43,481 nucleotides of DNA, taken from the NCBI GenBank assembly GCA_017935045.1, contig JAGBIJ010000013.1:1-43481 (forward strand). Reading direction: 5' to 3'. This DNA comes from Muribaculaceae bacterium. GTDB taxonomy: Bacteria > Bacteroidota > Bacteroidia > Bacteroidales > Muribaculaceae. The notes beneath the pieces were generated by a model that was given only the letters and a program-made list of their open reading frames with translations, did no database searches and was not told where the DNA came from. Shown here one piece after another: positions 25,669 to 33,931 of the stretch. Both the position numbers and the translations under genes were made by a program. Positions within the stretch are counted from its first letter, which is position 1; the number at the start of each line of letters is the position of its first letter.

Positions 25669-27141
25669 ATGGGATTATTCGGAAGAGGCAAGAAAGGCGG
25701 CGTGATGAATGTCATACGCTGTGACCTCAATGATTATCTGGTGTGGAAATGGCGTCCTCTGGACCAGGAGGTCAACAGCACATCGCGCGAAAACAGCATT
25801 AGATACGGCTCATCGCTCCGCGTCAAGGACGGCGAGGTGGCTGTCTTCGTCTACAAGCAGAAGAACGGAGTCATGCAGGACTTCATCGTGGGTCCGTATG
25901 ATGACACTATCAAGACGGCCAACTTCCCGGTGCTGTCCAGCATCGTGGGAATGGCGTTCGGCGGGGAGAGCCCGTTTCAGGCCGAGATATATTTCATCAA
26001 TCTTACCGACACCATACAGATCAACTTCGGAGTGCCGTATTTCGATGTGGCCGATCCGAGATTCATGGATTATGTCGTGCCGGTATCGGCAGGCGGCACC
26101 ATCACTTTCGCCATTACCGACTACAGAGACTTCATTCGTAAAAACCGTCTGGTAGACTTCTCGCTGGACCGCTTCCGCGACAAGGTAAAGGATGTAGTGG
26201 TACGCCGCTGCAAATCGGTCATAGGCAACGCTCCGGCCGAGTTCGGATTCCCGATAGTGCAGATAGAGCGCAAGATCGAAGATATCAACGAGGCCATAAG
26301 CTCCAAGCTGGTACGCGATTTCGAAGACTTCGGCGTCAGCGTGAAGCGTCTGGACCTGTCGCGCATCTCTCCCGACAAGGAGAGCGACGGCTGGCGCGAA
26401 CTGCGCTCCGTGACTTCCGACATACAGAGCGACACCATACGCAAGCAGTCTGAAATCAACCTTAAGAATATGGAGGACATGCAGGCCATAAACGCTGCCA
26501 ACATGGAGGAGACATTGCGCATACAGCGCGAGGAGGCTCAGCGCGCGCAGCGTCTGCAGACGGAGTCCAACTTCATGGGCGCCCATGCCCTGAACGTGCA
26601 GGCCGAAGTGCTGAAGGCAGGCGTGAACAGTCTGGGTCAGATGACCAATATGGGCGACGGCGGCGCAGGCGGAGGCCTCAACCCCGTCGGCATGATGACC
26701 GGTATGGCCATGGGTGGCGCCATGGGTCAGCAGATGGCCGGCATGATGAACAATATGGGACAGCAGATGACTGCCGGAATGCAGTCTATGGTGCCCGGCG
26801 CAGGTATGGCCGGCAACGGTTTCCAGCAGGGCATGACGCCTCCGCCTATGCCCGGTATGCCCGGTATGCCGCAGCAGCCGCAGGCTCCCAATCCCTCGAC
26901 ACTGTACATGCTCTCGGTCAACGGCCAGCAGGCCGGCCCCTTCAACTACATGCAGCTGCAGCAGCTGCAGATGAGCGGCCAGCTGACGGCTCAGACTTAC
27001 GTCTGGACGCAGGGTATGCCGGCATGGCAGCCCGCCGGGCAGTGTCCGGAGCTGATGGGCCTCTTCGTGCAGGCCGCTCCGGCGCAGCCTCAGCAGCCTC
27101 AGCAGGCGCCCATGATGCCCCCTCCGCCTCCTATGCCCTGA
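25669..27141 (+). CDS. SPFH-domain protein with C-terminal GYF_2 domain
   Basis: A 490-residue protein. Residues 1-230 form an SPFH (stomatin/prohibitin/flotillin) domain of the YdjI type, with no N-terminal membrane helix. The segment from VWKWRPLDQEVNS through GVSVKRLDLSRISPD is typical. A helical, charged region (about 240-300) follows, then a Met/Gly-rich stretch (about 305-400, many GMxxGM and QQM repeats). A GYF_2 domain sits at 411-466, with GPFNYMQLQQL and TYVWTQGMPAWQP, and a Gln/Pro-rich tail ends in PPPPPMP. SPFH proteins of this type form ring-like or membrane-edge assemblies in other bacteria. GYF_2 domains bind proline-rich peptides, and Pro-rich stretches occur in this protein and its upstream neighbour. 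The function of the complex is unknown. Confidence 0.85.
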   Translation: MGLFGRGKKGGVMNVIRCDLNDYLVWKWRPLDQEVNSTSRENSIRYGSSLRVKDGEVAVFVYKQKNGVMQDFIVGPYDDTIKTANFPVLSSIVGMAFGGESPFQAEIYFINLTDTIQINFGVPYFDVADPRFMDYVVPVSAGGTITFAITDYRDFIRKNRLVDFSLDRFRDKVKDVVVRRCKSVIGNAPAEFGFPIVQIERKIEDINEAISSKLVRDFEDFGVSVKRLDLSRISPDKESDGWRELRSVTSDIQSDTIRKQSEINLKNMEDMQAINAANMEETLRIQREEAQRAQRLQTESNFMGAHALNVQAEVLKAGVNSLGQMTNMGDGGAGGGLNPVGMMTGMAMGGAMGQQMAGMMNNMGQQMTAGMQSMVPGAGMAGNGFQQGMTPPPMPGMPGMPQQPQAPNPSTLYMLSVNGQQAGPFNYMQLQQLQMSGQLTAQTYVWTQGMPAWQPAGQCPELMGLFVQAAPAQPQQPQQAPMMPPPPPMP

Positions 27142-27189
27142 CGGCATTGCGCACAAACAGTCTCTTAAACTTGCTTAAACTAAAAAGAT

Positions 27190-27585
27190 ATGAATGATTT
27201 CAGTTCTCTTGACCGGCTTATGGAGCTGGGCATGTCGATGGCACTGGCCAACCAGATGATCGGCACTATGAACTATACGCTCAACAATATGCAGGTGCCA
27301 GGCCAGCCGGTGCGTGCCCGTAACAACGGCGCACCGCAGAATCAGGCAGCCCCGGAGGCTCCCGGCGCTCAGGGCGGCGTGGCCGCCCCCCAGGCTCCTC
27401 AGGCTCAGTATTACGCCGTGGTCGACGGCCATGTGGCCGGCCCGCTCGACGAAAGACAGGTGGGCCGTCTGGTGCAGGCCGGATCGCTCACTGAGCAGAC
27501 TCTGGTCTGGATGCCCGGACTGACGGCGTGGAAGTATGCCGCCGATGTACCCGCGATATACAAACTAATATTGCTCAGCTTATGA
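27190..27585 (+). CDS. Small GYF_2-domain protein
   Basis: A 131-residue protein. Residues 1-40 are a Met-rich helical head (LMELGMSMALANQMIG). Residues 41-75 are an Ala/Pro/Gln-rich linker. Residues 76-128 are a GYF_2 domain with YYAVVDGHVAGPLDERQV and LVWMPGLTAWKYA. The domain is a clear relative of the one at the end of the SPFH protein. The stop overlaps the next gene's start by four bases (ATGA at 27582-27585), so the two products are probably made together and act together. Confidence 0.8.
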   Translation: MNDFSSLDRLMELGMSMALANQMIGTMNYTLNNMQVPGQPVRARNNGAPQNQAAPEAPGAQGGVAAPQAPQAQYYAVVDGHVAGPLDERQVGRLVQAGSLTEQTLVWMPGLTAWKYAADVPAIYKLILLSL

Positions 27586-27932
27586 CGATTCGCGTATTCA
27601 ATCTGATAATCAGCCTTGTGCTGTGTGCGCTCATCGCATGGTGGTTTTCCATACTCTGCTATAATCCTGACGGAGTACTCGCTATGGCTATCGGCTCTTT
27701 TGTGACGCTGGCCGTTACCGGAGCCGGTGCGTTTGCCGTCAGGTGGAGCAATGAACGCTCCGGCATGATGTGCCGTCTGCTCTCCTATATATTTTTCTTC
27801 GTGTTTCTCATCCTAAATCTGATATTCGCATTCTTTACCTCGTGGTCCATACCGTTGTACTGCATAATGTCAGGCGTGATAGTGTGCGTCTACCTGCTGT
27901 GGACACATTGGGTATTCTCTACAGGACTCTGA
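27582..27932 (+). CDS. Four-helix membrane protein of the SPFH/GYF cluster
   Basis: A 116-residue integral membrane protein with four predicted helices (about 5-25, 31-52, 63-85 and 90-110) and short loops. It matches no family I recognise. An upstream in-frame start exists but the ATG at 27582 gives the 4-base overlap and a clean hydrophobic N-terminus. Its position suggests it anchors the GYF/SPFH proteins to the inner membrane, which is inference. Confidence 0.72.
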   Translation: MTIRVFNLIISLVLCALIAWWFSILCYNPDGVLAMAIGSFVTLAVTGAGAFAVRWSNERSGMMCRLLSYIFFFVFLILNLIFAFFTSWSIPLYCIMSGVIVCVYLLWTHWVFSTGL

Positions 27933-27969
27933 TAACGGTATAATACTATAATCACTAACAAGAAAAAAG

Positions 27970-28251
27970 ATGAAAAAGACATTTGTTCTGGCCGTAGCAG
28001 CATTGGCCGTAGCCGGCACACTGTGCCTGTCGAGCTGCAAGAAATCCAACGCCGACCTGATTGACGAATACAAGGAACTTTGCCAGGAGGCCGTAGACGC
28101 CGCCAAGTCCGGCGATGCCAAGAAGGCAGAAGAAATCAAGGAGAAGGGCGAAAAACTTCAGAAAGAACTGGAAGGCCGCGACCTGACAGACGAGGAGAAG
28201 CAGGAAATCATCACTGCCGCTCTGGGCGCTGCCGGCCAGATGTTGAAGTAA
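27970..28251 (+). CDS. Small charged helical lipoprotein
   Basis: A 93-residue lipoprotein: signal peptide with lipobox LSSC (Cys23), then a highly charged helix with repeated Glu-Lys patterns (for example KAEEIKEKGEKLQKELEG) ending in a small Ala/Gly-rich tail. It resembles short DUF-type lipoproteins of Bacteroidota and has no enzymatic motif. It starts 37 bases after the membrane-protein gene and is followed by a bidirectional terminator, so it may be the last gene of the cluster. Confidence 0.8.
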   Translation: MKKTFVLAVAALAVAGTLCLSSCKKSNADLIDEYKELCQEAVDAAKSGDAKKAEEIKEKGEKLQKELEGRDLTDEEKQEIITAALGAAGQMLK

Positions 28252-28269
28252 GCATCCCCGCTTTATATA

Positions 28270-28312
28270 AAAAATATCCCGCTTTTCGAGAAAGGAAAGC
28301 GGGATATTTTTT
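28270..28312. terminator. Bidirectional intrinsic terminator
   Basis: A-rich strand and ATATCCCGCTTT pair with AAAGCGGGATAT, flanked by A and T runs on either side. It serves the plus-strand lipoprotein and the minus-strand transporter, which converge here. Confidence 0.88.
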
Positions 28313-28331
28313 GTCCGTATGGAGAGGGCGG

Positions 28332-30056
28332 TCATGAACAGAAGAACAGGATTACGAGCTGGGCGACTATGACTCGCATGAACATGGTCAGCGGGTAGAC
28401 CGTAGAGTATGCGACGGCCGGAGCATCGTTGCCGGCCACCTTGTTGCCGTAAGCCAGGGCAGGCGGGTCTGTATATCCGCCGGACATCAGACCCATGATG
28501 GTAAGGTAGTTGATCTTGTATTTGCCGCGTGCTATGATACCCATGACGAGCAGAGGAATCACGGTAATCACGAAGCCTACACCGACCCATATAGCGCCCG
28601 TAGGAGTGAAGACCGTAGAGGCGAATCCCGCGCCGGCCGAGATGCCGACGGAGGCGAGGAACAGGCAGATGCCTATCTCGCGCAGCAGCAGGTTGGCGGC
28701 AGATGAAGTGTATGTCACCAGATGATATTTATGTCCGTAGCAGCTGATAAGTATGGCCACAATCAGCGGGCCGCCGGCCAGACCCAGACGCATCGGCACA
28801 CTCATACCGGGGAACTTCAGGGGGATGGAGCCGACGATTATTCCGAGGAATATGCCTATGAACATCGTCACGAGATTGGGCTCGTTGAGACGCTTCATGG
28901 AGTTGCCGAGGCGGTCGGCCAGACGGTTGATGTCCTCCTCCTTGCCGACGGCGGTAATGCGGTCGCCCATCTGCAGACGCAGATTGGAGGAGGGGAGCAG
29001 GTCCATGCCGGCACGCGAGATGCGGGTCACATTGAGCTTATAACCCATACGCAGACGCATTTCGCCGAGCTTCTTGCCATTGTATTCGCTTTTGGTCACG
29101 AGTATACGCCGCGACACTACATGAGAGTGGTTGGGGTCCTTCTCGTCGTAACTGTCCCAGTCTTTCTCAACGACCGGACCGAGGAAGCGTTCGAATATTT
29201 CCTCATCCTGCTGGGAGATGACTACGAGCAGCAGGTCTTTAAGCTCTATTTCTGTCGACGCCGTGGGGATGATTACATTTCCATCGGGTTTCTGTATACG
29301 TGAAATCACGAAGTTGCATGATATCAGCGTATGGAGCTTGGCGATGGTCAGGCCGGATACCAGCTCGTTGGTCAGCTCGAAAGTCACGACATGAGGCTTG
29401 AGCTGGCTCTGGTCCTTGTCTTCCTCTACGTGGCGTATCTCGGCGTCGACGTCGATTTTATAAAGCTTCTTGATGATGAGCATGGCTACGATTATGCCGA
29501 TTACACCCAAAGGATAGGCAGCGGCGTAACCCATGGACATCTGCTGGCTGATGGTGTATGCCGCCTCCTGATTGTCAGGCATTACCTGCAGTATGGTCTG
29601 CTGTGCGGCGCCCAATCCGGGTGTGTTGGTCACGGCGCCGCTCATCACGCCTACCAGCTCGCCTATGGAGGAATGTCCGCCCCACAGATCCTGCAGATAG
29701 AAGAATCCCAGCATCAGCGCCAGGTTCAGGCCGATACCTGTAAGCGCCAGCACATTGAGGCGCACCCCTCCCTCTTTGAAAGAGGAGAAGAAGCCCGGTC
29801 CGACCTGCATACCGATGGAGAAGATGAACAGTATCAGGCCAAACTCGCGCAGAAAGTGGAGTGTGTCAGTCTGCGCTATGTAGCCGAGATGTCCCATAAG
29901 GATACCTACGAACAACACGAATGTCACGCCGAGCGAGATACCGAAAAACTTGATTTTCCCCAGATATATGCCTGCGAAAATCACGAATGAATAAAGTAAG
30001 ACTGTACTTGCGAGAGAGGTTTGCCCCGGGGAGAGCAAATCAATAAGCCATTCCAT
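28332..30056 (-). CDS. AspT/YidE-type (AAE family) membrane transporter
   Basis: A 574-residue membrane protein made of two transmembrane halves around a cytoplasmic middle. The first half (about 1-200) has five or six helices and the motif NTPGLGAAQQTIL. The second half (about 385-574) repeats the fold, with the related GYTDPPALAYGN motif. Between them lie two TrkA_C (RCK_C) domains at about 215-290 and 310-385. This is the architecture of the aspartate:alanine antiporter family, which includes AspT and the uncharacterised YidE/YbjL. The substrate cannot be told: dicarboxylates, amino acids or an unknown anion are all possible, and TrkA_C domains suggest ligand gating. It is a single gene, convergent with the lipoprotein gene. 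Confidence 0.88.
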   Translation of the reverse strand: MEWLIDLLSPGQTSLASTVLLYSFVIFAGIYLGKIKFFGISLGVTFVLFVGILMGHLGYIAQTDTLHFLREFGLILFIFSIGMQVGPGFFSSFKEGGVRLNVLALTGIGLNLALMLGFFYLQDLWGGHSSIGELVGVMSGAVTNTPGLGAAQQTILQVMPDNQEAAYTISQQMSMGYAAAYPLGVIGIIVAMLIIKKLYKIDVDAEIRHVEEDKDQSQLKPHVVTFELTNELVSGLTIAKLHTLISCNFVISRIQKPDGNVIIPTASTEIELKDLLLVVISQQDEEIFERFLGPVVEKDWDSYDEKDPNHSHVVSRRILVTKSEYNGKKLGEMRLRMGYKLNVTRISRAGMDLLPSSNLRLQMGDRITAVGKEEDINRLADRLGNSMKRLNEPNLVTMFIGIFLGIIVGSIPLKFPGMSVPMRLGLAGGPLIVAILISCYGHKYHLVTYTSSAANLLLREIGICLFLASVGISAGAGFASTVFTPTGAIWVGVGFVITVIPLLVMGIIARGKYKINYLTIMGLMSGGYTDPPALAYGNKVAGNDAPAVAYSTVYPLTMFMRVIVAQLVILFFCS

Positions 30057-30163
30057 TAAAACCTTAAATATTAATTATTTGTCTTTCAAATACTGTAATG
30101 TGCAAAATGAGATGGTATACCTCACACTATATTCAGCTCCGCCTGAGCGGCGGAAAATTTCTG

Positions 30164-30171
30164 CAAAGTTA
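30164..30171 (-). promoter_or_regulatory. -7 box of the transporter gene
   Basis: TAACTTTG on the minus strand at 30171-30164, about 110 bases before the ATG at 30056. I see no convincing -33 TTTG at the normal distance, so this is weaker than the others in the window. Confidence 0.5.
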
Positions 30172-30235
30172 CGCAATTTTTTTTGCATGAACGGGATTTT
30201 ATTGCCATATTTGCACTACCAAATTATCATCAAGT

Positions 30236-31135
30236 ATGAAAAAGATAAGAGCAGCCGTAGTAGGCTACGGCAATATAGGCAGATATTCGGTGGCAGCTCT
30301 GGAGGCTGCGCCTGATTTTGAGATAGCCGGCATAGTGCGGCGCCGGGGCGCCGAGAATCTCCCGGCCGAACTCGCGGAATATAAAGTAGTAAAGGATATA
30401 GATGAACTGGAGGATGTGGATGTGGCTATTTTGGCCACCCCGTCGCGCAAGGTCAGGGAAACCGCAGAGAAGATATTGGCCAAAGGCATAAACACGGTGG
30501 ACAGCTTCGACATACATACCGAAGTCCCGGAGCTGCGCGCTCATCTCGGCGATGTGGCGCGCGGCCATGGCGCGGTAAGCGTGATAGCCGCAGGATGGGA
30601 TCCGGGTTCCGACTCGGTGGTCCGCGCGCTGATGGAGGCGTTGGCCCCGTCAGGTGTGACATATACCAACTTCGGTCCGGGGCGTTCGATGGGCCACTCG
30701 GTGGCGGTCAAGGCTATCGAGGGCGTCAGGGACGCATTGTCAGTGACCATACCGTTGGGTACCGGCATACATCGCCGTATGGTCTATGTGGAGCTGGAAC
30801 CCGGCTATGAACTGGCTGCCGTGGCCGCCGCTGTCAAGGCCGACCCGTATTTCGTCAACGACGAGACCCACGTGATGGCCGTAGAGAGCGTAGCCGCGCT
30901 CAATGATGTGGGCCATGGTGTGAATATGGTGCGCAAGGGTGTAAGCGGCAAGACGCATAACCAGCTTCTGGAGTTTGACATGAAAATCAACAATCCTGCG
31001 CTTACCGGTCAGGTACTCGTAGCCTGCGCCCGCGCCGCACAGCGTCTGACGCCCGGATGCTATACTATGATAGAGATACCGGTTGTCCATCTGTTGCCCT
31101 GCTCCGTGGAGTATGCGGTGGCGCATCTGGTCTGA
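30236..31135 (+). CDS. ddh: meso-Diaminopimelate dehydrogenase
   Basis: A 299-residue NADP-dependent enzyme that converts tetrahydrodipicolinate, ammonia and NADPH to meso-diaminopimelate, one of the routes to lysine and the peptidoglycan cross-link. The Rossmann motif GYGNIG (residues 10-15) starts the cofactor domain. AGWDPGSDSVVRAL is the diagnostic substrate-domain motif and TNFGPGRSMGHSVAVKAI follows. GVNMVRKGVSGKTHNQLLEF, near the C-terminus, continues the dimer and substrate region. Length is close to the family's 320-330. It is a lone gene flanked by a terminator. If no other dap aminotransferase route is present elsewhere, it would be the main source of meso-DAP here, but that cannot be judged from this window. 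Confidence 0.94.
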   Translation: MKKIRAAVVGYGNIGRYSVAALEAAPDFEIAGIVRRRGAENLPAELAEYKVVKDIDELEDVDVAILATPSRKVRETAEKILAKGINTVDSFDIHTEVPELRAHLGDVARGHGAVSVIAAGWDPGSDSVVRALMEALAPSGVTYTNFGPGRSMGHSVAVKAIEGVRDALSVTIPLGTGIHRRMVYVELEPGYELAAVAAAVKADPYFVNDETHVMAVESVAALNDVGHGVNMVRKGVSGKTHNQLLEFDMKINNPALTGQVLVACARAAQRLTPGCYTMIEIPVVHLLPCSVEYAVAHLV

Positions 31136-31154
31136 CCGGATAAAGCCTCTAAAA

Positions 31155-31200
31155 TAAGAGACGGCTGCGAGACAAAGTGTGTCTATGCAGCCGTTTCTTA
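31155..31200. terminator. Bidirectional terminator between ddh and TlpA-like gene
   Basis: TAAGAGACGGCTGC at 31155-31168 pairs with GCAGCCGTTTCTTA at 31187-31200, with a long loop, and is flanked by A and T runs. The genes on both sides converge on it. Confidence 0.85.
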
Positions 31201-31219
31201 TGTATTACCGGTTAGCGGT

Positions 31220-32317
31220 TTACTTGCCGTTCAGGAGCTTGTCCAGTGTCTCGGGGAACGTAGGATCCGCGCCGACTACTATTTTGCGTATCATGCCGTC
31301 AGGCCCGACTACTACTTTGGTCGGGAAACCCTGCACGGCGTAAGCGTTGAGCAGAGACATGTCTTTCTCAGTGTCGTAATAGAGATTGATCCAGGGCAGC
31401 TCGTACTTGGCTACAGCGGCTTTCCATTTGTCCGCCGGCTCGTTGCAGTCTATTCCGATGACCTCGAGTTTACCGCTGTATTTGGAGTAAATATCTTTCA
31501 GTTCCGGGAATCCCTTGACACACCAGCGGCACCATGAACCCCAGAAGTCAAGGATTACCCATTTACCCTTGAAGTCGGCCAGGCTGACGGTCTTGCCGTT
31601 GAGGTCAGGCAGCGAGAAAGCCGGTGCAGGCACGGTGCCGCTCTCCATCTCGGCCATACGCTTCTCAGCCTCCATGCGCTGGGCGTTGCGGGATTTGGCC
31701 TTTTCCACAGCAAACATGAAGATGGACTGACGGGCCTGCGGGGTAAGGGCTGTGTAGCTGTCCATGAAGTCCTGTCCGTCGAGATTAAGCAGTGCGTAAG
31801 GAGCGGCAGGGCTGTCGGGGTAGGAAGCCAGGAAGCTCTTGCACGTTTCGGCGTATTTGGCGTTGATTTCCTCGTAGCGGGCCTCGGCTTCCTTGGGATC
31901 GATGTCGTAAAGAGCCGGCAGAGTAGATGCCAGCGTCTGGAGGGGCGCAGTCCTGTCGAAGAACATCTGCAGATCGTTCATCAAGCGTGAACCGGCATAG
32001 CGCGCCGTGCCGTCGGCGGCTATTGTCACGGTCAGCTCTTCGTCGGGAGAGGTGGAGAACAACTGAGCCACGCGTTTGTCGGCGGAATCGTATATGGATA
32101 TTTCCGTCGGGCCAGCCTGCTGGCTGAAGGAGGCGCTGCCCGTAGCGTCCAGGGTCACGGACTGCGGAGCGGCCTCGCCGGTTTCTCCCATAGATGACTG
32201 CTGTATCGTATAGGTGGCGCCGGGCGCGGATGTGTTGGTCACGGTCACTTTCGCGTGAACTGCGGGCGAGCATATCAGGGCGGCCGCAGCGGGGAGAATA
32301 AATTTGAGTTTCTTCAT
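31220..32317 (-). CDS. TlpA-like thioredoxin protein, exported
   Basis: A 365-residue periplasmic protein with a signal peptide (residues 1-22). Residues 25-225 form a DUF4369-like and helical region commonly fused to thioredoxins in Bacteroidota. Residues 230-365 are a TlpA/ResA-type thioredoxin domain with the active site WCRWC (Cys263, Cys266) and the cis-proline segment GFPTKVVVG. Such proteins reduce or exchange disulfides in exported proteins. It is the last gene of a five-gene minus-strand run and overlaps the preceding lipoprotein by four bases (32314-32317). The natural substrate is not known, though the Cys-containing neighbour (DUF2752, CD225 proteins) is a possible one. Confidence 0.9.
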   Translation of the reverse strand: MKKLKFILPAAAALICSPAVHAKVTVTNTSAPGATYTIQQSSMGETGEAAPQSVTLDATGSASFSQQAGPTEISIYDSADKRVAQLFSTSPDEELTVTIAADGTARYAGSRLMNDLQMFFDRTAPLQTLASTLPALYDIDPKEAEARYEEINAKYAETCKSFLASYPDSPAAPYALLNLDGQDFMDSYTALTPQARQSIFMFAVEKAKSRNAQRMEAEKRMAEMESGTVPAPAFSLPDLNGKTVSLADFKGKWVILDFWGSWCRWCVKGFPELKDIYSKYSGKLEVIGIDCNEPADKWKAAVAKYELPWINLYYDTEKDMSLLNAYAVQGFPTKVVVGPDGMIRKIVVGADPTFPETLDKLLNGK

Positions 32318-33051
32318 TTTTCAGTATTTTCGGGAGTATTTCCCTCGTTTATCTTAGAACGGAAAATCTGCGACTTATTATATATAAGTGTGCCGCGCTG
32401 TTCAAGTTCGTTGACCTGGCGGAGCAGACGGGGCAGCTCGGCCATGTCTGTCAACATCTGTTTCTGTCTGTCGGTCAGTATCATGGAACCTCCTGATGAG
32501 AAAGATATGGTTATCCGGTCGGCCTGATGGCCGGCCACGAAGTCGGCCAAAGCTCCGGCATTGTTGAAGGCGACACGGTTTAAGCCTCCGACCGTGGTGT
32601 TGAGTGCGTTGCCGCGTGGCACATTGCCGGAAGCCAGCTTATCCGCCCCCGCGCTCAGAGTGACAGACGTGAATGGCGCTCCGGCACGGGTCACGACAAC
32701 CTCAAGAGTGCCGTCTTCAAGCAGACGGGCAAAGATGCCGGGAGTGGCGTATGAATCATAGCCGCACCAGCCGCGCGCCACACGGTATTTCTCGACCAGC
32801 ACGGGATCGGAGATTACTTCGTAGAGCGTATTGGCGGAGGTCAGCGCGTTGCGTGTGCTGTCGAGCAATGACTGGTTGATGCGGTACAGGTTGTCGAGCG
32901 AGTCCACCGAGTCGGTCAGCGCCTGCCGCCATCGCTGATAACGGCTTTCGATGCCGGAATCGCTTTTTGCCGGCTTGGAGCCGTCTTTGTTGCCGCCCGA
33001 GCAGGCCGTAAGGCCGGCGAGCATGATTGCCGCAAGGGTCAGATGTCTCAT
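32314..33051 (-). CDS. Exported lipoprotein of unknown family
   Basis: A 245-residue lipoprotein with lipobox LTAC (Cys17) after a short hydrophobic stretch. The mature part starts with a long helical, coiled-coil-like segment (about 35-85) and continues into a mixed domain with GWCGYDSYATPGIFARLLEDG. A second helical region follows near the C-terminus (about 195-240). It matches no family I recognise. The frame is open upstream to 33183, but the start at 33051 gives the lipoprotein signal and overlaps DUF2752 by four bases. It also overlaps the TlpA-like gene by four bases, so translation is coupled on both sides. Confidence 0.78.
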   Translation of the reverse strand: MRHLTLAAIMLAGLTACSGGNKDGSKPAKSDSGIESRYQRWRQALTDSVDSLDNLYRINQSLLDSTRNALTSANTLYEVISDPVLVEKYRVARGWCGYDSYATPGIFARLLEDGTLEVVVTRAGAPFTSVTLSAGADKLASGNVPRGNALNTTVGGLNRVAFNNAGALADFVAGHQADRITISFSSGGSMILTDRQKQMLTDMAELPRLLRQVNELEQRGTLIYNKSQIFRSKINEGNTPENTEK

Positions 33052-33449
33052 AGGTCGTAGATATTGCGTGCCACCCACCATATACAGAACAGGATCACGT
33101 AGGTTATGGCCGGAACCGGACCGGCCACGAAGTCGTGCAGACGCCGGCGCCGGCGCAGGGACGGAACCAGCTTTACGGCGCATACGGCCAGCAGATAGGG
33201 GATGGATATGATGAAGAAATAGTTATAGGCGAGTGCTTCTCCCGGATGTCCGTGGAGCAGGGCATGGGTGGCGCGTGAGATACCGCATCCCGGACACTGC
33301 CAGCCGGTCAGGGTGCGGAACATACATTTGGGCGCCCATACTGCTTCGGAGGGATTCACAAAATAAAGCATTGTCCCTGCCGCTGCAATCAGAATCGCAA
33401 ACAGCAGAGACATATATCTTCGTGTCCGGGTCGCGGAAGCGGCCATCAC
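33048..33449 (-). CDS. DUF2752 membrane protein
   Basis: A 133-residue membrane protein with about three helices. The sequence after the first helix holds WAPKCMFRTLTGWQCPGCG (the DUF2752 hallmark GxxCPGCG), followed by RATHALLHG, an HxxxG-like motif. Its biochemical function is unknown. The two Cys of CPGC and an additional Cys (KCMF) are conserved and might bind a metal or be redox-active, which the adjacent TlpA-like gene makes attractive, but this is inference. It starts on the GYF-CD225 gene's last four bases. Confidence 0.85.
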   Translation of the reverse strand: MMAASATRTRRYMSLLFAILIAAAGTMLYFVNPSEAVWAPKCMFRTLTGWQCPGCGISRATHALLHGHPGEALAYNYFFIISIPYLLAVCAVKLVPSLRRRRRLHDFVAGPVPAITYVILFCIWWVARNIYDL

Positions 33450-33907
33450 TCTACAGGCAGGTCAGGCCCTAACAGACCTACTGAATCGAGTACGAACAGC
33501 ATGATCCAGAATAGGACTGCGCATACTACCGAAATGATACACCACTGCATGGCTTTGCGCGAAGTCGCAAGCGACCTGGGGTAGAGGCCGGAAGCCCAGA
33601 GACCCTTGACGCGCGAGGCATAGATTATGGCTATGATGCCGGCGGGCATGCAGCACAGTACGGTGGTAATGATTGCCGGAATCAGATTGGATGGTGGCGC
33701 TGGCCGGTTGGCTCTATCGTCAACGACGGTCGCGGCATGTGCGGAGACAACAGCCGCCAGCTCCGGGATTTCGCTAAGCGGCACCCAGTGGCTGCCGCCC
33801 ACGGGACAGACCAGAGTATCCGGCCGTAGCCCGTAGGAACCTGCCAGTGAAGCGTCTACGGGACCGCGGGTCTGATGGTCGGGGGTAAGATAGTAGTATT
33901 GCGCCAT
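33446..33907 (-). CDS. GYF_2-CD225 fusion membrane protein (copy 2)
   Basis: A 153-residue protein: an N-terminal GYF_2 domain (residues 1-50, QYYYLTPDHQTRGPVDAS ... VCPVGGSHWVPLSEIPEL), a short linker, then a CD225/dispanin-type membrane module (about 70-153) with two hydrophobic helices. The first helix begins NLIPAIITTVLCCMPAGI and is followed by ASRVKGLWASG, both CD225 signatures. It overlaps the DUF2752 start by four bases. It and the upstream 33932-34402 gene share the same layout and are probably tandem duplicates that have diverged. Confidence 0.85.
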   Translation of the reverse strand: MAQYYYLTPDHQTRGPVDASLAGSYGLRPDTLVCPVGGSHWVPLSEIPELAAVVSAHAATVVDDRANRPAPPSNLIPAIITTVLCCMPAGIIAIIYASRVKGLWASGLYPRSLATSRKAMQWCIISVVCAVLFWIMLFVLDSVGLLGPDLPVE

Positions 33908-33931
33908 TTCGGTATCAATCTAATATGAGGG

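Noticed and set aside
24667-28251. Anti-phage defence or phage-derived system for the SPFH cluster
   Set aside because: There is no nuclease, protease, NTPase, toxin, reverse transcriptase or phage structural gene here, so I keep it as a cellular membrane-associated cluster of unknown role.
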